DNA from: Chryseobacterium bernardetii
Lineage (GTDB): Bacteria > Bacteroidota > Bacteroidia > Flavobacteriales > Weeksellaceae
DNA: 64,000 nt
Assembly: GCF_003815975.1 (NCBI RefSeq)
Contig: NZ_CP033932.1
Span: forward strand, 4,631,501 to 4,695,500
Direction of reading: 5' to 3'
In this document: positions 25,702 through 34,135 of the stretch, one piece after another
Layout: every line of letters begins with the position of its first letter
How positions within the stretch are numbered: position 1 is the first letter of the stretch
Program-made: the position numbers and the translations under genes
Notes under the pieces: model-generated
Told to the model about the DNA's origin: nothing
The model's input: only the letters and a program-made list of their open reading frames with translations
Database searches by the model: none

Positions 25702-25908
25702 TTATCTGGAACAGCTTCTTCCGTCGTCCTTAATCCCCAGTTTATGAAGGATTACATACATTAGACACCAGTTGGTAAACGCATTCTGTAAAAGATTAAT
25801 TCCTACAAAACCTGTAAGCCAAAACCAGTTTTCATTGACTTTAATTCCTAAAAAGAGACTGGACAGGATTAAAATTCCTGCTATAGCGTGTGCAATTCTT
25901 GTATGCAT
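25702..25908 (-). CDS. DUF2892 (YgaP-like) small inner-membrane protein
   Basis: The 68-residue protein has two hydrophobic helices (IAHAIAGILILSSLFLGI, WFWLTGFVGINLLQNAF) with the conserved NLLQNAFTNWCLMYVIL element of DUF2892. In many bacteria this domain is fused or adjacent to rhodanese, forming membrane-bound sulfurtransferases (YgaP), with a Cys available near the second helix. It sits 10 bp after the PII-like gene in the RND efflux operon, and a free-standing rhodanese lies upstream at 32613, suggesting a common sulfur link. Confidence 0.85.
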   Translation of the reverse strand: MHTRIAHAIAGILILSSLFLGIKVNENWFWLTGFVGINLLQNAFTNWCLMYVILHKLGIKDDGRSCSR

Positions 25909-25918
25909 ATATTTATTT

Positions 25919-26218
25919 TTAAATTGATTTTTCTAATTGTACCGTTGCGATATGAATGTGCGAAAGTGTTTCCTGTTGGGAATTAAAATTTTCAACGCTT
26001 CTATATATTCCATCCACAAAAGCATCTTCCACAAATACCGTAAACAGTAAAGAATCTACTGATAAATTGTCTGTGGGAAACCAGTTTTCAAGTTCCTTTC
26101 CATTGTTTTTGAATCCTTTTACAGATTGGTATGAAAAGGCCTTCACTCCGGAATGGTTCAGAATAGTTTTCACTTCTGTCTCAAACCCTTCTATTGCCGT
26201 AATTAATAGTAATTTCAT
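25919..26218 (-). CDS. Small PII-like (ferredoxin-fold) protein
   Basis: The 99-residue protein MKLLLITAIEGFETEVKTIL... alternates strands and helices in a beta-alpha-beta order and ends with HIHIATVQLEKSI, consistent with a PII/CutA-like trimeric fold. No known nucleotide-binding signature is complete. It follows the RND permease by 68 bp and precedes DUF2892 by 10 bp. I infer a regulatory or metal-sensing accessory of the efflux system; the fold assignment is tentative. Confidence 0.6.
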   Translation of the reverse strand: MKLLLITAIEGFETEVKTILNHSGVKAFSYQSVKGFKNNGKELENWFPTDNLSVDSLLFTVFVEDAFVDGIYRSVENFNSQQETLSHIHIATVQLEKSI

Positions 26219-26247
26219 TTGTTGTATGTTTTTAAACTTTAAATGTT

Positions 26248-26279
26248 AAACCTCACGGTTTTAAAAACCTATGAGGTTT
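26248..26279 (-). terminator. Hairpin between RND permease and PII-like gene region
   Basis: AAACCTCA pairs with TGAGGTTT (8 bp) and the loop can extend the stem with GGTTT/AAACC. It lies just downstream of the RND permease stop on the minus strand and without a strong T-run, so it probably only attenuates transcription into the two small genes. Confidence 0.5.
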
Positions 26280-26286
26280 ATTAATT

Positions 26287-29200
26287 TTATACTTCAAAAA
26301 ACTTGTCGTTAGATTCGGATTTCTTCTCCCACTTTTTCTTTTCGGTAGCGTAGTAAACCAACGGTACTACCACCAGTGTAAGCAAAGTTGAAACAATAGC
26401 TCCAAATACTAAAGAGATCGCCAGTCCCTGGAAAATAGGATCAAAAAGGATGATAACGGCTCCAATGACTACTGCTCCGGTCGTAAGTAAAATAGGTGTT
26501 GTTCTTACGGCTCCTGCTTCAATAATGGCCTGTTTCATAGGAATACCTTCTTTCAGTCGGATTTCTATAAAGTCGATCAGAAGGACGGAATTCCTTACCA
26601 TTACCCCTGCCAGAGCAATCATTCCGATAAAAGAGGTAGCTGTAAAAAATGCTCCTAGCAGCCAGTGTCCCAATACAATTCCAATTAAAGAAAGCGGAAT
26701 GGCAACCATCATCACGATTGGCGTTTTAAAGTTTTGAAACCAACCCACAATCAGCATATAAATAATGATAATTACCACAGCGAAAGCAGTTCCCAGATCA
26801 CGGAAGACCTCCAGAGTGATTTGCCACTCTCCGTCCCATTTTACGGTGTAATTGCTTTCATCCTCCGGCTGGTTCATATACAATTCGTTCATTGAATAAC
26901 CGTTTGGAAGCTGTATTTTTTTAAGCTTTTCGTCCATTCCGAGAATCGCATAAGCCGGACTTTCCAGTTTTCCTGCCATATCAGCAAGAACATAGACTAC
27001 CCTTTTCTGATCTTTTCTGTAAATGGTTTTATCCAGTTCTTTTTCTTCCACTTTTACAAGGTCACTTGCCGGGACCATCCCCATCTGTCCTTTGATTTTC
27101 AACCCTGTAATATCCTGGATATTGGCCTTATCAGCATTGTTCAGCTTCATAACAATATCTATCGGATCATTGGATTTTTCATCATAAAGATTTCCCACAG
27201 GATATTCTCCCATCAAATAGGTCATATTTCCTACAATCTGCTGTGGTGCCACTCCGTTCAGCATCGCTTTTTCTTTATCCGGAACAAGTTTGAATTCTTT
27301 CTGTGGCGCTTCCACCATCCAGTCAACATCTACCACATCATCGGTCTTCTTCAGAATATCTTCAACCTGTTTCGCTACTTTTACCTGGCCTTCATAATCA
27401 GGGCCATAGATCTCTGCAACAATTGTAGAAAGAACAGGCGGTCCCGGCGGAACTTCCACTACTTTTACATTGGCTCCATATTTTGCAGCTATTTTCTGAA
27501 TTTCAGGGCGGATATTCTTAGCCACATCGTGGCTTTGTACATCACGGTCTTCTTTATGCAGAAGATTGACCTGAATATCTGCCGTATTACTGTTCCCACG
27601 CATATCATAATGACGAACCAGTCCGTTGAAAGTAATCGGAGCTGAAGATCCTACATAATTCTGATAGTTTACAACCTCGGGAACGGTTTTCAGGTACTGT
27701 GCAATATCCTGTGTAACGGCTGATGTTCTTTCCAGCGTTGTTCCTTCCGGCATATCAATTACCACCTGAATTTCATTTTTGTTATCAAACGGAAGCATTT
27801 TTACCGCTACCCATTTTGTAAAGAAGGCCGCTACGGAAATCAGTAACAAAACAACCGTAATCCCCATCATGGTCCATCTTTTTGATTTTGAATCCAGAAG
27901 TGGCTGTTCTATTTTTTTATAGATTTTATAAATCTTTCCTGTTTCAAGCCCCTGCTCTTCTTTGTGTTCCTCATCATCTTTTACTTTTAATAAATGATAA
28001 CCGAGATAAGGTGTCACTGTTAATGCCACAAAAAGGGAAAGCAGCATTGCAATAGAAGCCCCAATTGGCATTGGTGACATATAAGGTCCCATCATGCCTG
28101 ACACAAAAGCCATTGGCAGAATTGCTGCAATCACGGTAAATGTTGCCAGAATAGTAGGATTCCCCACCTCGTTAATAGCATAAATCGCAGCCTGTTTGAA
28201 AGGCAGTTTCTTCATATGGAAATGCCTGTGCATATTTTCAGCAATGATGATACTGTCGTCCACTACAATTCCAACTACAAAAACTAACGCAAATAGCGTA
28301 ATCCTGTTCAGCGTATATCCTAAAATATAATAGCTGAATAAAGTTAAAGCAAATGTAAGCGGAACGGAAAAGAAGACTACCAAACCGCCTCTCCAGCCCA
28401 TTGCCAGCATTACCAGAACCGTTACCGCCAAAATCGCAACCCCAAGGTGCATCAGTAATTCTGAGACTTTATGCGAAGCTGTTTCCCCGTAATTTCGGGT
28501 CACCTCAACGTGAACATCATCCGGAATGAGATTCTTCTTTAGCTCATCTACTTTCGCAAGAATCTGCTCGGAAATTTTCATGGCATCAGCGCCTTTTACT
28601 TTGGAAACCGAAACGGTAACCGCCGGATATTCCGATTTGAATTTTTTAACGTTTTCTACTGCATTTCCGTATCCGAAACTTACATAATTGGCAGGATCGG
28701 AAGCTCCATCTTTTATGGCTGCTACCTGTTTAAGATAGACCGGCATATTCTGTGATGTTCCGACAACGAGGTTTTCAACATCTTCAGCAGAGTTGAGAAA
28801 CTGACCTGTTGTTAAAAGATATTCTGAATCGCCTGAATCAAATTTTCCGGATTGTGAACTTCCGTTATTGGCCTGAATCATCTGCATTACAGAAAGTGCG
28901 TCTACATTCAGTTCAGCCATTTTATCTTTATCTAAAATGACCTGCAGCTGGCGGTTTCTACCTCCAATAGTTTTGGTAAGAGAAACATCTTTTATTTTTT
29001 TGATTTCGGAAGACAGCTCTTCTCCCAGCTGGCGAAGATGAAAATCATTGTAATTGGCATTATCGCTCCACAAAGTAAGCCCCAGCATCGGAACATCATC
29101 AATGGAACGGGTTTTCACCATAGGTTCTATTACGCCTTTCGGGAAGATATTTTTGTTCTTCATCAGCTCATCATAAAGCTTTACATAAGAACGTTCTGTA

Positions 29201-29514
29201 TCTTCTCCTACATAAAACTGAACAATAATCATGGCCTGCCCATTCATGGCCATCGAGTGAATATGCTCTACCCCTTTTATATTGGAAATAATTTTTTCCA
29301 AAGGTTTTACCACGCGGCTTTCCACCTCTTTTGGATTAGCTCCCGGATAGCCCACCATTACATCCGCCATCGGGATAATGATCTGTGGTTCCTCTTCTCT
29401 TGGTATTAGTGTGGAACTGTATACCCCGATAATCATCAAACCCATCATTAACAGAATGGTTAATTTTGAATTGATGAAAAATTCGGCAATACGTCCTGCG
29501 AATCCTTTTTCCAT
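26287..29514 (-). CDS. RND-family efflux permease
   Basis: ATG at 29512-29514 (MEKGFAGRIAEFFINSKLTIL) gives 1075 residues and the first TM helix; the upstream frame to 29667 runs through an inverted repeat and the MFP gene and is rejected. The RND hallmarks are present: twelve TM helices in two sets, GIVVDDSIIIAENMHRH in TM4 with paired Asp, and large periplasmic pore domains. It resembles AcrB/CzcA-type pumps; the Asp-rich TM4 (VVDDS) indicates proton coupling. With the MFP and TolC genes upstream it forms a complete tripartite efflux complex. The substrate is unknown; neighbours suggest thiol or sulfide stress. Confidence 0.93.
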   Translation of the reverse strand: MEKGFAGRIAEFFINSKLTILLMMGLMIIGVYSSTLIPREEEPQIIIPMADVMVGYPGANPKEVESRVVKPLEKIISNIKGVEHIHSMAMNGQAMIIVQFYVGEDTERSYVKLYDELMKNKNIFPKGVIEPMVKTRSIDDVPMLGLTLWSDNANYNDFHLRQLGEELSSEIKKIKDVSLTKTIGGRNRQLQVILDKDKMAELNVDALSVMQMIQANNGSSQSGKFDSGDSEYLLTTGQFLNSAEDVENLVVGTSQNMPVYLKQVAAIKDGASDPANYVSFGYGNAVENVKKFKSEYPAVTVSVSKVKGADAMKISEQILAKVDELKKNLIPDDVHVEVTRNYGETASHKVSELLMHLGVAILAVTVLVMLAMGWRGGLVVFFSVPLTFALTLFSYYILGYTLNRITLFALVFVVGIVVDDSIIIAENMHRHFHMKKLPFKQAAIYAINEVGNPTILATFTVIAAILPMAFVSGMMGPYMSPMPIGASIAMLLSLFVALTVTPYLGYHLLKVKDDEEHKEEQGLETGKIYKIYKKIEQPLLDSKSKRWTMMGITVVLLLISVAAFFTKWVAVKMLPFDNKNEIQVVIDMPEGTTLERTSAVTQDIAQYLKTVPEVVNYQNYVGSSAPITFNGLVRHYDMRGNSNTADIQVNLLHKEDRDVQSHDVAKNIRPEIQKIAAKYGANVKVVEVPPGPPVLSTIVAEIYGPDYEGQVKVAKQVEDILKKTDDVVDVDWMVEAPQKEFKLVPDKEKAMLNGVAPQQIVGNMTYLMGEYPVGNLYDEKSNDPIDIVMKLNNADKANIQDITGLKIKGQMGMVPASDLVKVEEKELDKTIYRKDQKRVVYVLADMAGKLESPAYAILGMDEKLKKIQLPNGYSMNELYMNQPEDESNYTVKWDGEWQITLEVFRDLGTAFAVVIIIIYMLIVGWFQNFKTPIVMMVAIPLSLIGIVLGHWLLGAFFTATSFIGMIALAGVMVRNSVLLIDFIEIRLKEGIPMKQAIIEAGAVRTTPILLTTGAVVIGAVIILFDPIFQGLAISLVFGAIVSTLLTLVVVPLVYYATEKKKWEKKSESNDKFFEV

Positions 29515-29529
29515 AAAAAAATATTTTTT

Positions 29530-29616
29530 AATGTAACAGTCTAACAATTTATCAATGTAACAATCAACTCCATAAAGAATCATTGCTACACTGTTAGATT
29601 GATTCATTGTTACATT
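29530..29616. repeat. Imperfect 36-bp-arm inverted repeat between efflux genes
   Basis: Arms at 29530-29565 and 29581-29616 are about 70% complementary, perfect over the outer 9 bp (AATGTAACA / TGTTACATT), with a 15-nt spacer. The unit ATCAATGTAACAAT recurs inside. The right arm overlaps the MFP stop codon. It looks like a dispersed palindromic intergenic element (REP/MITE-like) inserted between MFP and RND genes. Confidence 0.6.
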
Positions 29617-30703
29617 ATTTGGTTTTAATTTTTGCTCCGTTATACAATTTTCCTGTTGAAGAAACAATGTAAGTTTCTTTCGGATTCAAACCTGAAAGGA
29701 TTTCAACCTGATCTCCGGTTGTTTTTCCCGTTTTCAGCCATCTTAAAACTGCCGTATTTTGTGTGCTTACCACATAAACGCCTGTGAGCTGACCATTTTC
29801 CACCAAAGCCGTTTTAGGAATCATCATACTTTCCTGAAAGCCCTGATTGATTTTTCCTGATGTTTTGAAAGGAAACTGTACATTCACAAACATTCCCGGA
29901 AGCAAATCGGAAGTATTATGAATATTGATTTTCACCATATACTGTCCTCCGGTATTGGCTGCGGATCTGCTGATTTCTGACACCGTTCCTGAAACGGTTC
30001 TGTTCATCGATTTTAAGGTGACATCAACCGGCATTCCGTTGGAAATCATGGTGATATTCTGCTCGGAAACCAGAACCTGCGCCTGCAAAGATGATGGTGA
30101 CTCTATGGTAAGCAAAGGCATTCCGGGACTGGCCATATCTCCCTGCTCTGCAAATTTCGCCGTAATGGTTCCGGAAATAGGTGCCGTAACATTGGTATAG
30201 CTATATTGTGCATTGACTTCGTTTTTCATCTGCTGTGCGGCCTGCAATCCTGCCTGTGCCATTTCGTACCGGGCTCTCATATCATCCAGCTCTTTCTGGG
30301 AAGCACTTTGGGATTTATACAGATTCTGGAATCTCTCATAATCTTTTCTGGCAATATTGTAGCTGGCCTGCGCCTGGGAGATCTGTGCATTAGCCTGCCC
30401 GCCTTTTGCCTGGATATCTGCCGCATTAATACTTACCAATAACTGCCCTGCCCTAACATTCTGCCCTACTTCTGCCTTCATGGATGTAATATATCCCATC
30501 ATCCGGGTAGAAACATTGACTGAATTTTTGGCAACCAATTTTCCGCTCGCTGTAGCAGATGAACCTTCCGAGCCTGCTGTTGTATGGCTTACCGTAACAG
30601 AAATGGGTGCATCAGCATTCTGAACGGATTTTTTTTCGTCTGAAGAGCAGCTTCCAAAAAGAAACGTGCCCAGAATCAAAGTTGAATAAAAATATGTTTT
30701 CAT
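29615..30703 (-). CDS. RND efflux periplasmic adaptor (membrane fusion protein)
   Basis: The 362-residue lipoprotein has a signal with lipobox (LFGSCSSDE; Cys19). Then come a barrel-sandwich/biotinyl-like strand (GYITSMKAEVGQNVRAGQLLVSI), a coiled-coil alpha-hairpin of about 70 residues (QAKGGQANAQISQAQASY to QAAQQMKNE), and the second half lipoyl strand (APISGTITAKFAEQGDMASPG), then beta-barrel domain. It links the RND permease to TolC. Lies 31 bp downstream of the TolC gene on the same strand. Confidence 0.93.
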   Translation of the reverse strand: MKTYFYSTLILGTFLFGSCSSDEKKSVQNADAPISVTVSHTTAGSEGSSATASGKLVAKNSVNVSTRMMGYITSMKAEVGQNVRAGQLLVSINAADIQAKGGQANAQISQAQASYNIARKDYERFQNLYKSQSASQKELDDMRARYEMAQAGLQAAQQMKNEVNAQYSYTNVTAPISGTITAKFAEQGDMASPGMPLLTIESPSSLQAQVLVSEQNITMISNGMPVDVTLKSMNRTVSGTVSEISRSAANTGGQYMVKINIHNTSDLLPGMFVNVQFPFKTSGKINQGFQESMMIPKTALVENGQLTGVYVVSTQNTAVLRWLKTGKTTGDQVEILSGLNPKETYIVSSTGKLYNGAKIKTK

Positions 30704-30733
30704 TATTAAATTGGTTTATATTGCTTACTATGG

Positions 30734-32041
30734 TTATTTTTCTAAAAACCTTTGATATTCCCAGGCTACGTTGTATTCGAAAACAGCCTGCTGATATTCA
30801 AGTTCTTTTTGTGACATCAGGGTTTCTGCGGAAAGAAGGTCTGCAGATTTTTCCAGTCCCTGGTCATATCGGTTTTTTCGGATCCTGTAGGCTTCCTTAC
30901 TCTGTTCCCAGGCTTGTTTTGTGAAGCTGACCTTAGATTGCGCATCTTCAATCTGACGGCTGGCTTTGTTGAGTTCCAATTGGCTTTGTTTGGAATACTG
31001 CTCTATTTCAGTCTGTGCCTTGGAACGTTCTGCTTTGTATTTTTCCTGTTCACTTTTAGCTTTAAGCCCGTCAAAAACATTCCAGGAAAGCTGAATTCCG
31101 GCTAAATATCCGTTGGCGTTGAACTGCGCTGCTTTATTATCATACATTTCAAAGCTTCCGAATGCATTGAGTCTGGGAAGAAACTTTGCTTTTGATGATT
31201 TTATCATCCAGTCATATGCTTCAAGCGATTTATAATATGCCTGTAAATCTTTTCGGTTCAGATTAAGCTTACTATCAGAATCCGGGATATGCTCTGTATA
31301 TTCCAGATTTTCTACAGGTTTCAGAATTTTATTTTCTGAGCTTTCATCCAAAAGAAAATATAAGTAATCGGAAGCGTTTCTGATGTTGGATTTTGCAGTC
31401 TGAATCTGGCTTTCTATCTCACTGATACGGACATCCATATACAAAACTTCAGATTTCTGGATCATTCCGTTTTTGTAATAATTGTCAATGACTTTTTTAT
31501 TGGCAAGGGTTGTCTGCTTTGCATTTTCAAGAGTTTCAAGCATTTTATACGCCAGCTGAAGCATCATATAAGATTTTTTCAGCTCAAACTGAACGTATTC
31601 TTTAGTTCTTTCTGTTTTGATGGTGAGTACATCAGCTTTCACCTGTCCTGCCTTTTTTTGATACACCGCATCCATATTAATGATGGGCTGCTGTACCTCT
31701 ATTTTTGTTGCAAAATTGGAAATGCTTTTAGGGTTGTTCAGATTATCGGGATTGAAATCCATCATCGTTATTCTTTCCTGATTGAGCTTGGAACCAAATG
31801 CATACAGAGGATTATTGGTATTGGAAAAAGTGTACGAGGCATTCACATTCGGCAGGTACATTGTTCTGGTCCCCATAAGTTCGGCTTTGGCAAGCTCGGT
31901 CTCCTTTTTCGCCATTTTTACCTGGAGGTTATTGTCTATAAGCTTATTTTCCAGATCCTCTTTGGAAACAGGGATAATCTCTTGTGAAAAAGCTTCTGAA
32001 TAGGTTGTCAATAATAAAATAAGTATGGCTAATTTTCTCAT
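30734..32041 (-). CDS. TolC-family outer-membrane efflux protein
   Basis: The 435-residue protein has a signal peptide (LAILILLLTTYSEAFSQE) and two long repeat halves of alpha-helical barrel separated by beta strands (NVNASYTFSNTNNPLYAFG; PRLNAFGSFEMYDN, GIQLSWNVFDG). Rows of Glu/Gln/Lys-rich heptads mark the helices. It is the first gene of the efflux operon, with a -7-like promoter directly before the start codon. Confidence 0.93.
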   Translation of the reverse strand: MRKLAILILLLTTYSEAFSQEIIPVSKEDLENKLIDNNLQVKMAKKETELAKAELMGTRTMYLPNVNASYTFSNTNNPLYAFGSKLNQERITMMDFNPDNLNNPKSISNFATKIEVQQPIINMDAVYQKKAGQVKADVLTIKTERTKEYVQFELKKSYMMLQLAYKMLETLENAKQTTLANKKVIDNYYKNGMIQKSEVLYMDVRISEIESQIQTAKSNIRNASDYLYFLLDESSENKILKPVENLEYTEHIPDSDSKLNLNRKDLQAYYKSLEAYDWMIKSSKAKFLPRLNAFGSFEMYDNKAAQFNANGYLAGIQLSWNVFDGLKAKSEQEKYKAERSKAQTEIEQYSKQSQLELNKASRQIEDAQSKVSFTKQAWEQSKEAYRIRKNRYDQGLEKSADLLSAETLMSQKELEYQQAVFEYNVAWEYQRFLEK

Positions 32042-32057
32042 TTTTCTAATTTTAAAG

Positions 32058-32065
32058 CAAAATTA
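32058..32065 (-). promoter_or_regulatory. -7 promoter element of the efflux operon
   Basis: On the minus strand the bases read TAATTTTG, matching TAnnTTTG, 16 bp before the TolC start codon. No good TTG is at the expected -33 spacing, so the promoter may need an activator. Confidence 0.5.
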
Positions 32066-32133
32066 GATTGATGAAATCTATTGTACAGTAACCAACATCA
32101 CATAAGCAGATTTTTCTTGAATGGACATAAAAA

Positions 32134-32152
32134 AACCGCCTGCAGGGCGGTT
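32134..32152 (-). terminator. Terminator of the OsmC/rhodanese unit
   Basis: AACCGCC pairs with GGCGGTT around a 5-nt loop. On the minus strand it is followed by a run of T residues, and it lies 22 bp beyond the OsmC stop codon. Confidence 0.85.
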
Positions 32153-32173
32153 ACAATATAAATAACGGAAATA

Positions 32174-32608
32174 CTACATCACTTTTATTTGTGGGATCAT
32201 CGTTATTTTTGATTTTACAGAATTGGATATCAAACAATTGGCTTCGGACTTCTTAAGAACTCTTTCTGCCTTTTCTCTTTCGGATTCGTTTTTAATGGTA
32301 ACAACAGGTTCCAGAATCACTTCAGTCATCAGGAATTTTCCTTCTACCTGCTCAAGTTTTCCTTTGGATTTACATTGAAAATCTGAAAATTCCAGCTTTG
32401 AGTTTTCTGCTATGGCCAGAAATGTAGTCATCAGGCAGCTGCTTACTGCTGCTGTGAAAAGATGTTCCGGAGACCAGACGCCTTCTACCCCTTTAGGAAA
32501 TTGAGGCGGAGTTGCCACTTCTATATTCTGTGAAAGTTCGGGAGAGGACATTTCACCTTTACGGTTATCTTTCCACTCAACATCTACGGTATAATAATGT
32601 GCTTCCAT
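32174..32608 (-). CDS. OsmC/Ohr-family peroxide-protection protein
   Basis: The 144-residue protein has the OsmC fold, with the two active Cys residues in VSSCLMTTFLA (about residue 76) and EANCLISNS (about 124). The Glu-rich segment and PEHLFTAAVSSC motif fit organic hydroperoxide reductases, which act on lipid or organic peroxides with thiol cofactors. It starts 4 bp after the rhodanese stop. With the rhodanese and Crp/Fnr gene it forms a compact thiol/oxidant stress unit. Confidence 0.9.
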   Translation of the reverse strand: MEAHYYTVDVEWKDNRKGEMSSPELSQNIEVATPPQFPKGVEGVWSPEHLFTAAVSSCLMTTFLAIAENSKLEFSDFQCKSKGKLEQVEGKFLMTEVILEPVVTIKNESEREKAERVLKKSEANCLISNSVKSKITMIPQIKVM

Positions 32609-32612
32609 TGTT

Positions 32613-32921
32613 TTAGATTTTGTTGTTTAAACTCATCCATCCACCACCGTTGTGTACATTTTTATAGCCGTTATTCTGGAGAATACTTTTTGCTGATGCA
32701 CTTCTCATTCCTGAAGCACAGCAGGTAATAATGGTTTTATCCTTACTTAATTTTGAAAGATTTTTATCCAGCTGGTCTACAGGAATATTCAGGGAACCCT
32801 TAATGTGCCCGCCCGCATATTCGCTTTTACTTCTTACATCTACTATTACTGCACCTTGCTTTACAAGATCTGCATAATCGGTTTTATCCATTCCGAAAAG
32901 GTTTTTTATTGCATCTAACAT
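32613..32921 (-). CDS. Single-domain rhodanese-like sulfurtransferase
   Basis: The 102-residue protein is one rhodanese domain: GAVIVDVRSKSEYAGGHIKGSLNIPV then the active-site loop TCCASGMRSASA, with the catalytic Cys in CxxGxR form. Such small rhodaneses transfer sulfane sulfur to cyanide or thiol acceptors, often next to persulfide enzymes. It lies between Crp/Fnr and OsmC genes on the same strand. The second consecutive Cys in CC is unusual but common in small bacterial family members. Confidence 0.92.
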   Translation of the reverse strand: MLDAIKNLFGMDKTDYADLVKQGAVIVDVRSKSEYAGGHIKGSLNIPVDQLDKNLSKLSKDKTIITCCASGMRSASAKSILQNNGYKNVHNGGGWMSLNNKI

Positions 32922-32986
32922 TGTATTGGTTTTTAAATTGATGATGCAAATGTAAGATGGAAATAAAAGCCTGTCAGTGATGAAGG

Positions 32987-33595
32987 TTACAATAGGGTAA
33001 TTTTGTTCCGGGAAAGTTTTATTTTCCCGTCCGTCTCAATCTGTTTCAGAACGCGACTTACGGCTTCCCTCGTAATTCCAAGCTCATCTGCTAACTGCTG
33101 ATGGGTTACATTAAGTTCCTTGGACTTATATAACTGGGATTTTTGATTCAAAAGATGTAAAATTCTGGCATCAACTTTCTGAAAAGCTACAGAATTCACC
33201 ACTTCCAGCAAATCTTCAAATCTTCGTTGGTACAAGCTGAAGATAAAATCTGTCCATTCAGGATATTTCCTAAGCCATTCTTTTGCCTGCTGAAGAGAAA
33301 TCATAAGAATCTCCGCATCTTCTTCTACTATAACTTTTACTTTTGAGGTACCCTGTGTAAGCCCTGAAAGAATTGATGAAATACAGCTTTCACCGGGAGT
33401 AAGGTAATAGAGCAAAATTTCCCGTCCGTCTTCTTCTGTACGGATCACCTTAATGCTTCCCGATACAATAAGCGGAATATAATTGACATAGGAATCAATA
33501 TCTAAAATGACGCTGCCCGCAGGGAACAATTTTAAGTCCCGGCTCTCCGCAATTTCTTTCCTGAATTCCGGATCTGATATTTCATGAATATTCAT
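32987..33595 (-). CDS. Crp/Fnr-family transcriptional regulator
   Basis: ATG at 33593-33595 (MNIHEISDPEF) is the real start; a TTG two codons earlier adds nothing. The 202-residue protein has a cyclic-nucleotide-binding-like sensor (SGSIKVIRTEEDGREILLYYLTPGESCISSIL) and a C-terminal winged helix (NVTHQQLADELGITREAVSRVLKQIE). No Cys cluster for an iron-sulfur sensor is present. It leads the rhodanese/OsmC genes and likely responds to a redox or sulfur signal. Candidate target sites lie near 20903, but that is speculative. Confidence 0.92.
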   Translation of the reverse strand: MNIHEISDPEFRKEIAESRDLKLFPAGSVILDIDSYVNYIPLIVSGSIKVIRTEEDGREILLYYLTPGESCISSILSGLTQGTSKVKVIVEEDAEILMISLQQAKEWLRKYPEWTDFIFSLYQRRFEDLLEVVNSVAFQKVDARILHLLNQKSQLYKSKELNVTHQQLADELGITREAVSRVLKQIETDGKIKLSRNKITLL

Positions 33596-34103
33596 TCTCA
33601 AATATAAATATAATTAAGCATATACTCTTTTTCCTATTAACCATTTCCACTTTGCCCATTCAATAATCAATTTAATTATTTCAGATTAAACCAGGAACAT
33701 AGCAGTATTGATATATATAACAATATAACTTTTAGCATTTATAACTATACAGTTGTTTAAACTTTAAGGTACCACAAAAGCTTTCCTTTTAAAAATACCT
33801 AAATTCACTTAAGTAAGTTTAAACAGCTTCTATAATACATTCGGTTCTCTCTTCAAGATAGTTGAAACAATTAGAAATAAGATAATGAGCAGATATCTAT
33901 ATATTTTAAAAAAAAGCATCTTATTTTAGAGAAAAATAAAATGGGGCAAAATTGGACATACATATTTTCAGCCAGGCATAAAACGCTGAAATTAACGGCA
34001 TTAAAACCCAATTCAACATCTCAATATTTTAATAGAATATTACGAATTATTTATTTTTTTTCAAATATAAATGTATTTTCTTATTTTTTTCATAAAAAAA
34101 AGT
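33596..34103. other. AT-rich intergenic region before a secreted protein gene
   Basis: The 508-bp region carries divergent promoters for the Crp/Fnr gene and the secreted protein gene at 34136. The only feature I can name is the promoter element at its right end. A frame from ATG 33941 exists but lacks other support. Confidence 0.5.
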
Positions 34104-34111
34104 TATATTTG
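34104..34111 (+). promoter_or_regulatory. -7 promoter element of the secreted protein gene
   Basis: TATATTTG matches TAnnTTTG exactly, 24 bp before the ATG at 34136. The expected -33 zone is T-rich without a clear TTG. Confidence 0.55.
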
Positions 34112-34135
34112 ACTTACACAAAATAACACCTTAAC

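Noticed and set aside
26287..29667. Longer start of the RND permease at 29667
   Set aside because: The extra 51 residues come from an inverted repeat and the end of the MFP gene. ATG at 29512-29514 gives the normal N-terminal TM helix.
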